Assembly (NCBI GenBank): GCA_012719315.1
Contig: JAAYAP010000037.1
Location: 1 to 25,668, forward strand
Length of the DNA stretch: 25,668 nucleotides
Origin: Methanobacteriota archaeon
GTDB lineage: Archaea > Thermoplasmatota > Thermoplasmata > Methanomassiliicoccales > Methanomethylophilaceae
Reading direction: 5' to 3'
Within the stretch, counting starts at the first letter, position 1. Every line of letters starts with the position of its first letter. Made by a program: the position numbers and the translations under genes. Below, in pieces: positions 7,609 to 16,249 of the stretch. Under the pieces are notes generated by a model. It was given only the letters and a program-made list of their open reading frames with translations, ran no database searches and was not told the origin of the DNA.

Positions 7609-9639
7609 ATGAAGGTAGGAATCGACTTAGGGACGACCCACTGCTCTGTGGCGGTGCATGATAGAAGCACAGGTAAGACGGACATCATCCCCAACGGGTT
7701 CGGCAAGGACATGACCCCTTCAGTCATCTGCTTCCTCGACGACGGGGAGATCCTCATCGGCGAGGACGCCAAGGACATGCAGGCCGGCGGGGCGGGCGTG
7801 ATCGCCGCCTCGTTCAAACGCTCGATGGGCGACACCGATTTCTCGGTCGAGGCCTTCGGCCAGACGTACGGCGCGGAACGCCTGTCCTCGATGCTCCTGG
7901 AGAAGCTGATCGGGGACGCCGAGGAAAGGCTCGGCGGGAGTATCGGCTCGGCGGTCATCACCGTGCCCGCGTACTTCAACGACTTCCAGAGGAAAGCGAC
8001 GATACGCGCCGGCGAGGCCTGCGGCATCGACGTCCTCAAGATCATCAACGAACCCACGGCGGCCGCCATCTCGTACGGATACAACCGCGCGGCGGACAAG
8101 ACCGTGATGGTCTACGACCTGGGCGGCGGCACCTTCGACGTGACCCTGGTCAAGGTGGAGAGCGGCAACATCTCGGTGCTGGGCACCGACGGCAACCACA
8201 TCCTCGGCGGCAAGGACTGGGATTCGGTCATCTCCAAACACGTGTGCGACCTGTTCGAGGACGAGTTCGGCGTGGACCCGCGCGAGGACGAATCGGCGAA
8301 GAACGAGCTGATCGTCGCCGCCGAGAACTACAAGAAGGTCCTGTCCAAGGCCGACAACGTCGCCATCCAGCTCAGGTACGAAGGCAACACCGGCAAGTAC
8401 ACGCTGACGCGCGACGAGTTCGAGATCAAGACACAGCATCTCCTCGATGCCACCCGCGACGTCATCGCCGAGCTGATGGAGGGCCTCGGGATCGGCTGGG
8501 AGGAGATCGACGAGGTCCTGCTGGTCGGCGGCTCGTCGCGGATGCCGCAGGTCGCCAAGTTCCTCAGGCGGATGACCGGGAAGGACAACGTCGTCGAGCA
8601 CTCGGACACCGACCTGGCCGTCGCCAAGGGGGCGGCCATCGTCGCCGAGCTCTACGCCAGCGACAAGACCGGGCTGACCGACCGCAAGGTGGTCGACGTC
8701 ACCGCCCACAGCCTCGGAGCGCTCACGGTCAGCATCGACGGCAAGCGCTACATCAACGAGATCATGATCAAGAAGAACTCCAAGCTCCCCGCCAAGACCC
8801 GCAAGCCGTTCGGGATCGGGCCGGGCAACCTCACCGACAGGATCGAGGTCTTCACCTTACAGGGGGAGAGCCGGGACCCGCTCGAATGCCACGTGCTCGC
8901 CAAGATGGTCATCACCGGCTTCTGCAACGTCGGCAGCGGCACGACCATCGACATCGAGTACACCTACGACGAGAACGGCGTCGTCAAAGTCAACGCATAT
9001 CAGGACGGCGAGCAGCTCGAGGCCGCCGCCGAGGTCCTGCCCGAGGACATCTCCTGGATGGGCGGATCCCCGCAGGATCGGCCTTCTGACGCCGTCATCG
9101 TCAAGAACATCGCCGTCTGCGTCGACCTGTCGCGGAGCATGACCTCCTGCCTGGACGACGTCAAGGGGCAGATCTCCGACTTCGTCAACAGCGTCGCCGA
9201 CGAGAACACCAACATCTCGCTCATCGGCTTCGGGGACAAGGTGAAGGTGGTCAGGGAGCTGACCTCCGACCCCGACGTCATCATCACCGCGCTGGACGAC
9301 CTCAAGGTGAACATGTGCGGCAGAGGCACCGACGGCAGCCCGCTGGCCACCGCCCATTCGGTGCTGTCCTCCAAACCGGGCGCCAAGATGATGCTGGTCC
9401 TGACCGACGGGATCTGGGGCAAGCGCGACAAGGCGGTCAGCGAGTCGCTGGCCTGCAGGGGCGACGGCGTCGACATCATGGCCATCGGGTTCGCCGAGGC
9501 CGACCTCTCCTTCCTCAGGCAGATCGCCACCGTCGAGGAGGGGGCCATGTACACCGCGCTGGACCGGCTCGGGGATGCGTTCAGCACCATCGCCACCGCC
9601 ATCAACACCGGGGCCACGGGGCTGCGCCAGGGCAAGTGA
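7609..9639 (+). CDS. Hsp70-family chaperone with a C-terminal von Willebrand A domain in place of the lid
   Basis: A 676-residue DnaK-like ATPase. The nucleotide-binding domain (1-350) has phosphate 1 GIDLGTT (4-10), catalytic K70, VITVPAYF (116-123), INEPTAAAISYG (146-157), phosphate 2 VYDLGGGTFDV (168-178) and the adenosine motif VLLVGGSSRMP (303-313). A short linker (VVDV, 361-364) leads to a beta substrate-binding domain (about 365-475). Instead of the helical lid, residues 497-665 form a vWA domain with a complete metal-ion site: DLSRS (506-510), T574 and D600. Known Hsp70s use ATP cycling to clamp peptides, and vWA domains bind protein partners through a metal ion. The fusion suggests partner-controlled clamping (inference). 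It is the first gene of the operon, 12 bases before the next. Confidence 0.95.
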   Translation: MKVGIDLGTTHCSVAVHDRSTGKTDIIPNGFGKDMTPSVICFLDDGEILIGEDAKDMQAGGAGVIAASFKRSMGDTDFSVEAFGQTYGAERLSSMLLEKLIGDAEERLGGSIGSAVITVPAYFNDFQRKATIRAGEACGIDVLKIINEPTAAAISYGYNRAADKTVMVYDLGGGTFDVTLVKVESGNISVLGTDGNHILGGKDWDSVISKHVCDLFEDEFGVDPREDESAKNELIVAAENYKKVLSKADNVAIQLRYEGNTGKYTLTRDEFEIKTQHLLDATRDVIAELMEGLGIGWEEIDEVLLVGGSSRMPQVAKFLRRMTGKDNVVEHSDTDLAVAKGAAIVAELYASDKTGLTDRKVVDVTAHSLGALTVSIDGKRYINEIMIKKNSKLPAKTRKPFGIGPGNLTDRIEVFTLQGESRDPLECHVLAKMVITGFCNVGSGTTIDIEYTYDENGVVKVNAYQDGEQLEAAAEVLPEDISWMGGSPQDRPSDAVIVKNIAVCVDLSRSMTSCLDDVKGQISDFVNSVADENTNISLIGFGDKVKVVRELTSDPDVIITALDDLKVNMCGRGTDGSPLATAHSVLSSKPGAKMMLVLTDGIWGKRDKAVSESLACRGDGVDIMAIGFAEADLSFLRQIATVEEGAMYTALDRLGDAFSTIATAINTGATGLRQGK

Positions 9640-9651
9640 CGGGGACCGCTC

Positions 9652-12600
9652 ATGGCTGAAGACAGGGAGAACTACTGCCGTCTGATCGGGCTCAACCCGA
9701 ATCAGGAGAAGAGCTGCTCGACCGAGTCCGTCAACGGCAGGATCGCCAATCTCGAGAAGAGATGGAACAAGGAGTTCAAGGACAAGCAGAACGACCTCGA
9801 CCGCCGCTTCCGGGCCCACCGGTCGCTGGGGATGCTGCCGGACGTGCGCCGGGTCATGGCGGATCCGGCCCTGCGGGCGCAGGAGTTCGCCGCCGGCCGC
9901 CGGCTACTGGCATCCAAGGCCTCCAAGCTCAACAAGGACACGGTCATCCTGCGCGACGGGACCAGGGTCCTGCTGCCGGGAGCCGCCGACGCCCTGCTCA
10001 AGCGCCTGGCCTGGGACGGGGTGAAGAAAGGCGACCTGATCGCCGCCTCCAAGCTCGACGACGCTCCGTTCCGGAGCGCCTTCGACCCGGTGATGCTGAA
10101 CGCGTACGCGGGGGTCGCCGCGGTCGGGGCCTACACCCCGGTCGAGGTCCTCAACGCCCTGATCGGCGATCCGGGCCTGGAGCTGGACATCCCGATCCTC
10201 AGGGAGCATGCGCCCCTGTCCTCCATCCGCGAGGCCTTCGAGGCCTGCGAGCGCCGGGTGGCCAACGTCAAGCAGGACGTGCTGCCCGCCCAGGATTCCT
10301 ACATACAGACGCTGAGGGCGATCAAGACCGTCCTGGACGACGATGACAAGTTGACACAACTGAACCGCTACGGGACGTGCATGAAGGCGCTGGTCCCGGT
10401 GACGGAGTCGATGGACGAGGACTACGGGCAGCCGTTCACCCGCGAGTACATCGACAGCCTCCTGAAGATCCACGCCGGGGATGCCGACACCGGGCTCGCC
10501 CTGTCGATCCTCGAGGAGCACTGCTACCGGAAGCGCTATGCGGCGAACTTCTCGGCGCGCGACAGCCGCCTCGTCATCTGCCCCGCCTGCCTGGGCATGA
10601 CCGATGCCGGCGACGGCGCGGTCCGCTGCTCCCTGTGCGGCCACGGCATCAGGACCCGCTGCCCCTCGTGCAACACCGAGCAGGCCTCCGACAACCGGGC
10701 CTGCATCAGATGCGGGTTCGACTTCCGGGAGGGGCTCAGGCGGGCCGAGGAGCTCTCCGCGAGCATCGGCGCCGATCTGGAGAGGGGCGCGGTCCGCGCG
10801 GCGGAGGCGTCCCTGGCCGAGCTCAGACGGGTCTACGCCACCTACCCGGGGATCAACGACCTCAACCGCCGGACGACCGCCGCCGCCACCGAGCTGGACA
10901 ACATCGCCGCCGGCATCGCCGGCGCCTACCGGATGCGGAAGTTCCGCGGCTGCCGCATGGCGGGGGAGGCGGCGCTCGGGAGGTTCCCGGGGATACTGGA
11001 CGACGCCGAGCTGAAGAACATGTACGAGGAGAGCGTCCGCAGGGTGATGGACGCCGAGGGCATCTGCGCCCTGGCGGAGGCGGAGGCCGATCCGGAGGCG
11101 CGCATGGCGCTCTACGTCTCGGCGGCCGGCAAGTGCCCCGACCACCCCGAGGTCCTGGCCAAGCTCAGCGGCTATCCGCCGGCATCGCCCGCCGACGCCG
11201 TCTTCCAGACGCGCGACGAGGACGTGCTGATCAAGTTCGCCGTGCCCGAGGACCGCAGGGGCATGACCTTCTGCATCTACCGGGAGCGCGGGCGCCTGCC
11301 GACGGTCGACGGGTTCACCGAGCCGCTGACCGAGATCCAGAACAGCGTCTACCTGGACAAGAACCCCGCTCCGGGCGTCGCCCATTACTATTCCGTCTAC
11401 AGCAGGCGGCACGGCATCCTCTCGCGGGAGGCCGCCTCCTGCGGACCCGTCACCGTCTACGCCGAGGTCGACGAGGTCTCGATCGAGCCCGTCGAAGGCG
11501 GGCTGAGGCTCGCCTACGTCAAACCCAGGGGCTGCTCCAGAGTGCGCATCTGGAGGAAGGAGGGCGTGAGCGAGGCCGGCGCCGGCGAGGAGGTCGAGGT
11601 GATCCACGGCGGCGAGGTGCCCTTCAACGACTACGGCCTCAAGGGCGGGGTGCGCTACTACTACCTGTTCGTCGCCGAGTACGACGATGACGGCCGCATC
11701 GAGCGGTCGGCGGGCGCGGCCTTCTCGGGCACCACCGCCGACTTCCCCAAGCCGGTCAGGGAGATCGAGGTGCGCCGGAACGACTCCGACGGCTCGTTCA
11801 CCGCCAGATGGGACAGCCGGGACGAGGTCTCCCTCTACTCCTCGCCCAAGAAGGTCAACATGTTCGGACGCACGGTGGAGTTGGCCGACCTCAGGTCGTG
11901 GATGGAGGAGATCCGCCCGATGGAGGTCTACGCCGACGGGATGCGCTTCATGCTCCCCGAGGAGTCGGTGCACTACCTCTACCCGATGATCCACGTCGGC
12001 AAGGTCGCCGTGCGCGGCAAGATGTTCATCATCGCCAACCTGAAGCCGTTCCGGGACATCGAGACGCGGATCGACGGCGGCGACTGCGACATCACCGTCA
12101 GCTGGCCCGACGACGCCGAGGCGATGGTCGTCATGATCAAGGACGACGCGGTCGCCGGCGGTCCCGACGACATCACCGCCGAACGCATCACCGTGAGCCG
12201 CGAGAGCTACGCGGCCGACCGCATGGTCCGCATCCCCCTGGGCAACGCCAGGAAGCGCGTGGCCACCCTGTTCGCCCAGTACGAGGTCGACGGGAAGGCG
12301 ATGCACTCCCGCGGCGTCGGCGTCAACATCTACTCGGGCAACTACCGCAAGGTCAGGTACGCGGTCAGGACCGAGAAGGCCGGGAAGGAGATGCGCCTGT
12401 CCGTGGAGGTCGAGACCGACGCCGACGTGGAGGCGCTGCCGGCGCTGCAGGCCGTGGCGGTGACCGCCGGCATACCCCTGCGACGCACCGACGGCATCGG
12501 CGTCTGGGAATCCGGGTCCGAGCTGCGGCTGACGGACGGCAGGGCGACCGCCGCCTTCGCCGTCGGCGCCGATGTCGACCCGGCGCGGATGCGGCTGTTC

Positions 12601-12663
12601 TTCGCCGACGACGAGGATTACCACGGATTCAGATTCATCCACCCGCTCCCGGGAGGCCGCTGA
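9652..12663 (+). CDS. Large protein with two zinc ribbons and tandem beta-sandwich (FN3-like) repeats
   Basis: 1003 residues with no membrane segment. Residues 1-85 (NYCRLIGLNP, then a long basic helix) recall the layout of a J domain or related helical bundle, but no HPD motif is present. Residues 86-300 are helical. Two four-cysteine zinc ribbons follow: C310/C313/C326/C329 and C337/C340/C351/C354. Residues 360-500 are alpha-helical and TPR-like. From about 505 to the end come several beta-rich modules in which patterns such as HYYSVYSRR and RYYYLFVAEY repeat, as in fibronectin type III-like folds. It lies between Hsp70-vWA and a GTPase, with TGATATG joining it to the next gene. A role as client receptor or co-chaperone platform is inferred; no enzyme motif is seen. 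Confidence 0.85.
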   Translation: MAEDRENYCRLIGLNPNQEKSCSTESVNGRIANLEKRWNKEFKDKQNDLDRRFRAHRSLGMLPDVRRVMADPALRAQEFAAGRRLLASKASKLNKDTVILRDGTRVLLPGAADALLKRLAWDGVKKGDLIAASKLDDAPFRSAFDPVMLNAYAGVAAVGAYTPVEVLNALIGDPGLELDIPILREHAPLSSIREAFEACERRVANVKQDVLPAQDSYIQTLRAIKTVLDDDDKLTQLNRYGTCMKALVPVTESMDEDYGQPFTREYIDSLLKIHAGDADTGLALSILEEHCYRKRYAANFSARDSRLVICPACLGMTDAGDGAVRCSLCGHGIRTRCPSCNTEQASDNRACIRCGFDFREGLRRAEELSASIGADLERGAVRAAEASLAELRRVYATYPGINDLNRRTTAAATELDNIAAGIAGAYRMRKFRGCRMAGEAALGRFPGILDDAELKNMYEESVRRVMDAEGICALAEAEADPEARMALYVSAAGKCPDHPEVLAKLSGYPPASPADAVFQTRDEDVLIKFAVPEDRRGMTFCIYRERGRLPTVDGFTEPLTEIQNSVYLDKNPAPGVAHYYSVYSRRHGILSREAASCGPVTVYAEVDEVSIEPVEGGLRLAYVKPRGCSRVRIWRKEGVSEAGAGEEVEVIHGGEVPFNDYGLKGGVRYYYLFVAEYDDDGRIERSAGAAFSGTTADFPKPVREIEVRRNDSDGSFTARWDSRDEVSLYSSPKKVNMFGRTVELADLRSWMEEIRPMEVYADGMRFMLPEESVHYLYPMIHVGKVAVRGKMFIIANLKPFRDIETRIDGGDCDITVSWPDDAEAMVVMIKDDAVAGGPDDITAERITVSRESYAADRMVRIPLGNARKRVATLFAQYEVDGKAMHSRGVGVNIYSGNYRKVRYAVRTEKAGKEMRLSVEVETDADVEALPALQAVAVTAGIPLRRTDGIGVWESGSELRLTDGRATAAFAVGADVDPARMRLFFADDEDYHGFRFIHPLPGGR

Positions 12664-12664
12664 T

Positions 12665-13912
12665 ATGGCCAGGAAGAGCGACCGGAAGCCTGTGTACATC
12701 TGCCCCTTCTGCTTCAACGACGTCGACATGGAGCGGATCCACTACCAATGCACCAACCCGTCCTGCACCGAGCGGTTCCTCAAGGGCCTCGAGGGCAGCG
12801 CCCGTGAGTTCTACGGGCGGGGGCGGGGCGACCGCGAGGTCGATCCCGAGAAGACGGTGTTCCTCGGCCGGGACCCCGCCGGCCCCGACCCGGTGACCAC
12901 CGAACGGCACATCATCCGCAACGCCTCGGGCGACTGCGACATCTGCAGGCGCCCGGCCTACCTGCGGCTGTGCCCCGTGTGCCACAACCCGATCCCGCAG
13001 GGCGCCGAGGAAGAGGGCAGCGCCGTCTTCGTCATCCTCGGGCCGAAGGGCGTGGGCAAGAGCCATTACATCGCCGTGCTCATCGACCGGCTGAGGAACT
13101 CGTTCGCCAAGGAGTTCGGGGCGACGATGACCGCCGCCACCGACAACACCTCGCTGATCTACCGCGACGTCTACTACCGCCGCCTGTTCGAGGAGGGTAG
13201 GAAGCTGGCGCCGACGCCGTCGTTCGAGGACGACGACCGTGCGCGCGAGCCGATGATCTACCACCTCAGGTTCATCGACGGCGACCGCCCCAAGACCTAC
13301 ACGCTGGCCTTCTTCGACACCGCCGGCGAGGACCTGGTCTCCTCCGACCGGATCATGGGGCTCAGCCTCAACCCCTTCATCTCCCGCGCCGCGGGCATCG
13401 TCTTCCTCGTCGATCCCCTGCAGATACCGTATGTCAACAAGCGGATCCACGTGGACGGCAAGCCCGCGCCGGGGGAGGATGTGGAGACGATGCTGGCGAA
13501 CATCGCCAACACCATCCGCGTCAACCGGAGGATGAGCTCCAGGGAACGCATCGGCATCCCGCTCGCCGTGGCGCTGACCAAGAGCGACGTGCTGATGAAG
13601 GCGCCCGAGGACGGCGAGGAGGAGAAGGTCCTCTTCGGCCCCAACTTCGCCGTCCACATCGAGCGCGAGCGCGGACGGTACGACCGCACCAATTTCGAGC
13701 AGATCAGCGCCGAGACCGAGGAGTACCTGCGCCGGGTCGTCTCCGACGGCTTCACGCAGACAGTCAAGGAATTCGAAGACCACTGCTACTTCGCCGTCTC
13801 CGCGCTCGGCAGCAACCCGACCGGCAGCGTGCTGAAGCGGGGGGTGTCGCCGATGCGGGTGGAGGACCCGTTCATCTGGCTCTTCGAGAACGACAGGGAG
13901 GGCAGACGATGA
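12665..13912 (+). CDS. Zinc-ribbon P-loop GTPase (TRAFAC/double-GTPase-like)
   Basis: A 415-residue cytosolic protein. The N-terminus has zinc-binding cysteines C13/C16/C29/C34 and C91/C94/C103/C106. The GTPase domain follows: Walker A GPKGVGKS (126-133), G3 DTAGED (218-223) and G4 TKSD (305-308), with SAL (379-381) as a likely G5. It resembles bacterial zinc-ribbon TRAFAC-class GTPases found in multi-gene systems. The C-terminus reads VEDPFIWLF (399-407), a motif shared with the membrane GTPase at 18102-19667. ATG 12665 is chosen because it starts one base after the upstream stop; the frame is open further back inside the previous gene. The stop overlaps the next start by four bases. The action on client proteins is unknown. 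Confidence 0.9.
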   Translation: MARKSDRKPVYICPFCFNDVDMERIHYQCTNPSCTERFLKGLEGSAREFYGRGRGDREVDPEKTVFLGRDPAGPDPVTTERHIIRNASGDCDICRRPAYLRLCPVCHNPIPQGAEEEGSAVFVILGPKGVGKSHYIAVLIDRLRNSFAKEFGATMTAATDNTSLIYRDVYYRRLFEEGRKLAPTPSFEDDDRAREPMIYHLRFIDGDRPKTYTLAFFDTAGEDLVSSDRIMGLSLNPFISRAAGIVFLVDPLQIPYVNKRIHVDGKPAPGEDVETMLANIANTIRVNRRMSSRERIGIPLAVALTKSDVLMKAPEDGEEEKVLFGPNFAVHIERERGRYDRTNFEQISAETEEYLRRVVSDGFTQTVKEFEDHCYFAVSALGSNPTGSVLKRGVSPMRVEDPFIWLFENDREGRR

Positions 13913-14643
13913 GCAACAAGATGAGGAGATCGACGGAGATGCTGAGGAGCCTGCTGACGACGGGCACGCTGGAGGAGGCGCGGACCGCCGCGCCGGAGAC
14001 ACCGCCGGCGGAGACGTCGGCGGAGACGCGGACGGAAGCCCCGATTGCGGCGGAGACACGGGCACCGGAGACGGCACCGCCGGAGACGCGGACGGAAGCC
14101 CCGGCCGCGGCGGGAGAACCCGGGCCGGCGGCCGCCGAGCTGGCCGCCCTCAGGGAGGAGGTCGCCGCCCTGCGCGAGGCCGCCAAGGGCCTGGTGACCA
14201 CCAAGGAGCAGCACCGGCGGCATCTGGAGGCGATCGGAAGACGCGACGCCGAGCTGGCCGACAAGCGGCTGATGGGCATGCTGGAGCAGCTGTGCATCAT
14301 GAGGGAGGACTTCCTCAAGCTCTGCCGCGACATGGAGGAGCGGATCGGACGCTTCGCCCCGGAGGACGTCCTGGGCTCGTTCACCGCCTACAGCACCGAT
14401 ATCGAGAACATCCTCACCGACGCGGGAGCGCGGGTGGGGGCGTTCGACGACGAGAGGTTGAACACGCTGCGCCAGCGGATCGTCGACGTCGTGCCGACCG
14501 ACGATCCCTCGCTCGACGGCACCGTCGCTGAGCGGCTGTCCGACGGCTACGAATTCAACGGCCGCGTCCTCTTGAAAGAGAGGGTCAGGGTCTACAGGCA
14601 CACCGCGGTCCGCAGCGACGGGCCGCAGGAAGGAGATGGATAA
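13909..14643 (+). CDS. GrpE-like nucleotide exchange factor
   Basis: 244 residues. Residues 1-72 are a flexible Ala/Glu/Thr/Pro-rich region with an internal repeat. Residues 74-150 form a long coiled coil, the dimerisation element of GrpE. The C-terminus (about 195-232) carries DGYEFNGRVLLKERVRVYR, close to the GrpE beta-domain pattern G-Y-x2-(N/K)-G-R-V-L-x4-V-x-V. GrpE proteins drive ADP release from Hsp70, and this gene sits directly before an Hsp70 gene and in the same operon as another, which supports the role. The overall match is weak and the spacing between coiled coil and beta domain differs from classic GrpE, so this is a divergent relative. Its ATG overlaps the GTPase stop (ATGA). 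Confidence 0.72.
   Translation: MSNKMRRSTEMLRSLLTTGTLEEARTAAPETPPAETSAETRTEAPIAAETRAPETAPPETRTEAPAAAGEPGPAAAELAALREEVAALREAAKGLVTTKEQHRRHLEAIGRRDAELADKRLMGMLEQLCIMREDFLKLCRDMEERIGRFAPEDVLGSFTAYSTDIENILTDAGARVGAFDDERLNTLRQRIVDVVPTDDPSLDGTVAERLSDGYEFNGRVLLKERVRVYRHTAVRSDGPQEGDG
14021..14103 (+). repeat. Direct repeat inside the GrpE-like gene
   Basis: An identical 23-bp sequence occurs at 14021-14043 and 14081-14103, exactly 60 bp apart. It encodes ETRTEAP twice, followed by IAA in one copy and AAA in the other. It lies in the low-complexity N-terminal region and is in frame, so it lengthens the flexible tail in 20-residue steps. Confidence 0.8.
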
Positions 14644-14644
14644 G

Positions 14645-16243
14645 ATGGGAGAGAACGGATATCTGATAGGGATCGACCTGGGCACCACCTACTCGTGCCT
14701 CGCGTACATCGGCGAGGACGGGACCCCGGTCGTGGAGAAGAACTTCGAGCAGGAGGACACCACGCCCTCCGTGGTGCTGTTCAACGACAGCGGCGAGATC
14801 ATCGTCGGTTCGCCGGCCAAGGACATGTCGATCATGTACCCGCCGGAGCGGACGATCACCGCGATCAAGCGGCAGATCGGCACCGATTACGAGGTCTCCG
14901 TCGACGGGGAGCGCTACACGCCGATCACGCTGTCGGCGTCGATCCTCAAGAAGATGATCAACGACTTCAACGACAACCACGGCTGCGACGTGAAGAGAGC
15001 CGTGATCACCTGCCCCGCCTACTTCGGGCAGCAGGAGCGCGACGCCACCAAGACCGCCGGCAAGATCGCCGGATTGGACGACGTGACGATCATCAACGAG
15101 CCCACCGCAGCCGCCATATCGTTCGGCATGGGGTCGGACGGCACCAAGACCAAGGTGCTGGTCTACGACCTGGGCGGCGGCACCTTCGACGTGACCGTGC
15201 TGGAGATCGACGGACAGGCGTTCACGGCGATCGCCACCGACGGCGAGCGGCTGCTGGGCGGCAAGGACTGGGATGCGGCGGTCATCAGGCTGATCAAGCA
15301 GCACGCGGTCGAGGACGAGGGCATCGAGGAGTACGAGATCGACGAGGACGACGAGGTCAGGGCCAGCCTGGTGCTGGACTCCGAGACGATCAAGAAGCGC
15401 CTCTCGACCGCCGAATCCACCAAGGGGACCCTGAACGTGGGCGGACGCAAGATCGTCTACACGATCACCCGCGAGGAGTTCGAGACCGCCAGCCTGCCGC
15501 TGCTGCAGACCACGCTCGAGGTCATCGGACGGACGCTCGCCTCCAAGGACCTCTCCATGGACGACATCGACAAGGTCCTGCTGGTCGGCGGCTCGTCGCG
15601 GATGCCGCAGATCAGGAACGGCATCGCCGCAGAGTACCCCGACGCCGACATCAGGCTCTTCGATCCCGACCAGTCGGTGGCCAAGGGGGCGGCGCTGTTC
15701 GCCAAATCGGCCGCCTGGGGCGCCGACGGCGCCGCCGCGGCCGCGCCGGTGTTCGACGAGGACGGCGGTATCGTAAGCGCACCCGTCGGCGAGGACGGGC
15801 TCTCGGTGCACAACGTCCTGAGCAAATCGTTCGGCATCAAGATCACCCACGACGACGGGAGCGAGAACATCTCCAACCTGATCTTCAGGAACGAGGTCCT
15901 CCCCCTCGTCAAGGAGAACGTCTACTACCCGCAGGAGGACGGGCAGTCCTCGATCAAGGTGGAGATCTACGAGAACAGCGCCTTCGACGACGAGGACGGG
16001 CGCAAGGTCGACCTCGTCGAGGGCTACCCCGTGGGCGACTTCGAGATGGAGCTGCCCGAGGAGGTCTCGCGCGACACGCCGATCGCTGTCCGCTTCGTCG
16101 CCACCGACGAGGGCATCCTCATCGCCTACGTCGACTGCCTCGACATGCATGCCGAGTACCAACTCAAGAGCGAACTGCAGATGAGCGAGGCCGAGATCGG
16201 CGAGGCCAGGGGCCTGATGGACCGGGTGTCCAACGCCAACTGA
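14645..16243 (+). CDS. Hsp70-family chaperone without lid domain
   Basis: A 532-residue DnaK-like protein. The ATPase domain (1-355) is complete: GIDLGTT (9-15), K75, VITCPAYF (120-127), INEPTAAAISFG (150-161), VYDLGGGTFDV (173-183) and VLLVGGSSRMP (311-321). An acidic and Ala-rich linker (360-385) leads to a beta substrate-binding domain (about 386-508). Canonical DnaK is about 610-640 residues; the helical lid is missing here apart from one short helix. ATG 14645 is preferred to 14636 because GGAGATG (14632-14638) then sits six bases upstream. It closes the operon, one base after the GrpE-like stop, and ends six bases before the convergent rluF-type gene. It is probably served by the neighbouring GrpE-like factor (inference). 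Confidence 0.95.
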   Translation: MGENGYLIGIDLGTTYSCLAYIGEDGTPVVEKNFEQEDTTPSVVLFNDSGEIIVGSPAKDMSIMYPPERTITAIKRQIGTDYEVSVDGERYTPITLSASILKKMINDFNDNHGCDVKRAVITCPAYFGQQERDATKTAGKIAGLDDVTIINEPTAAAISFGMGSDGTKTKVLVYDLGGGTFDVTVLEIDGQAFTAIATDGERLLGGKDWDAAVIRLIKQHAVEDEGIEEYEIDEDDEVRASLVLDSETIKKRLSTAESTKGTLNVGGRKIVYTITREEFETASLPLLQTTLEVIGRTLASKDLSMDDIDKVLLVGGSSRMPQIRNGIAAEYPDADIRLFDPDQSVAKGAALFAKSAAWGADGAAAAAPVFDEDGGIVSAPVGEDGLSVHNVLSKSFGIKITHDDGSENISNLIFRNEVLPLVKENVYYPQEDGQSSIKVEIYENSAFDDEDGRKVDLVEGYPVGDFEMELPEEVSRDTPIAVRFVATDEGILIAYVDCLDMHAEYQLKSELQMSEAEIGEARGLMDRVSNAN

Positions 16244-16249
16244 GCCTGC

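Noticed and set aside
8857..9819. 320-codon minus-strand frame opposite the vWA region
   Set aside because: Antisense to a conserved vWA domain; biased composition and no recognisable motif.
9904..12729. Very long open frame (941 codons) on the minus strand opposite the giant protein gene
   Set aside because: It is a GC-rich antisense shadow with Val/His/Gly/Arg/Asp-biased composition and no domain. The plus strand has clear zinc ribbons and an operon layout.
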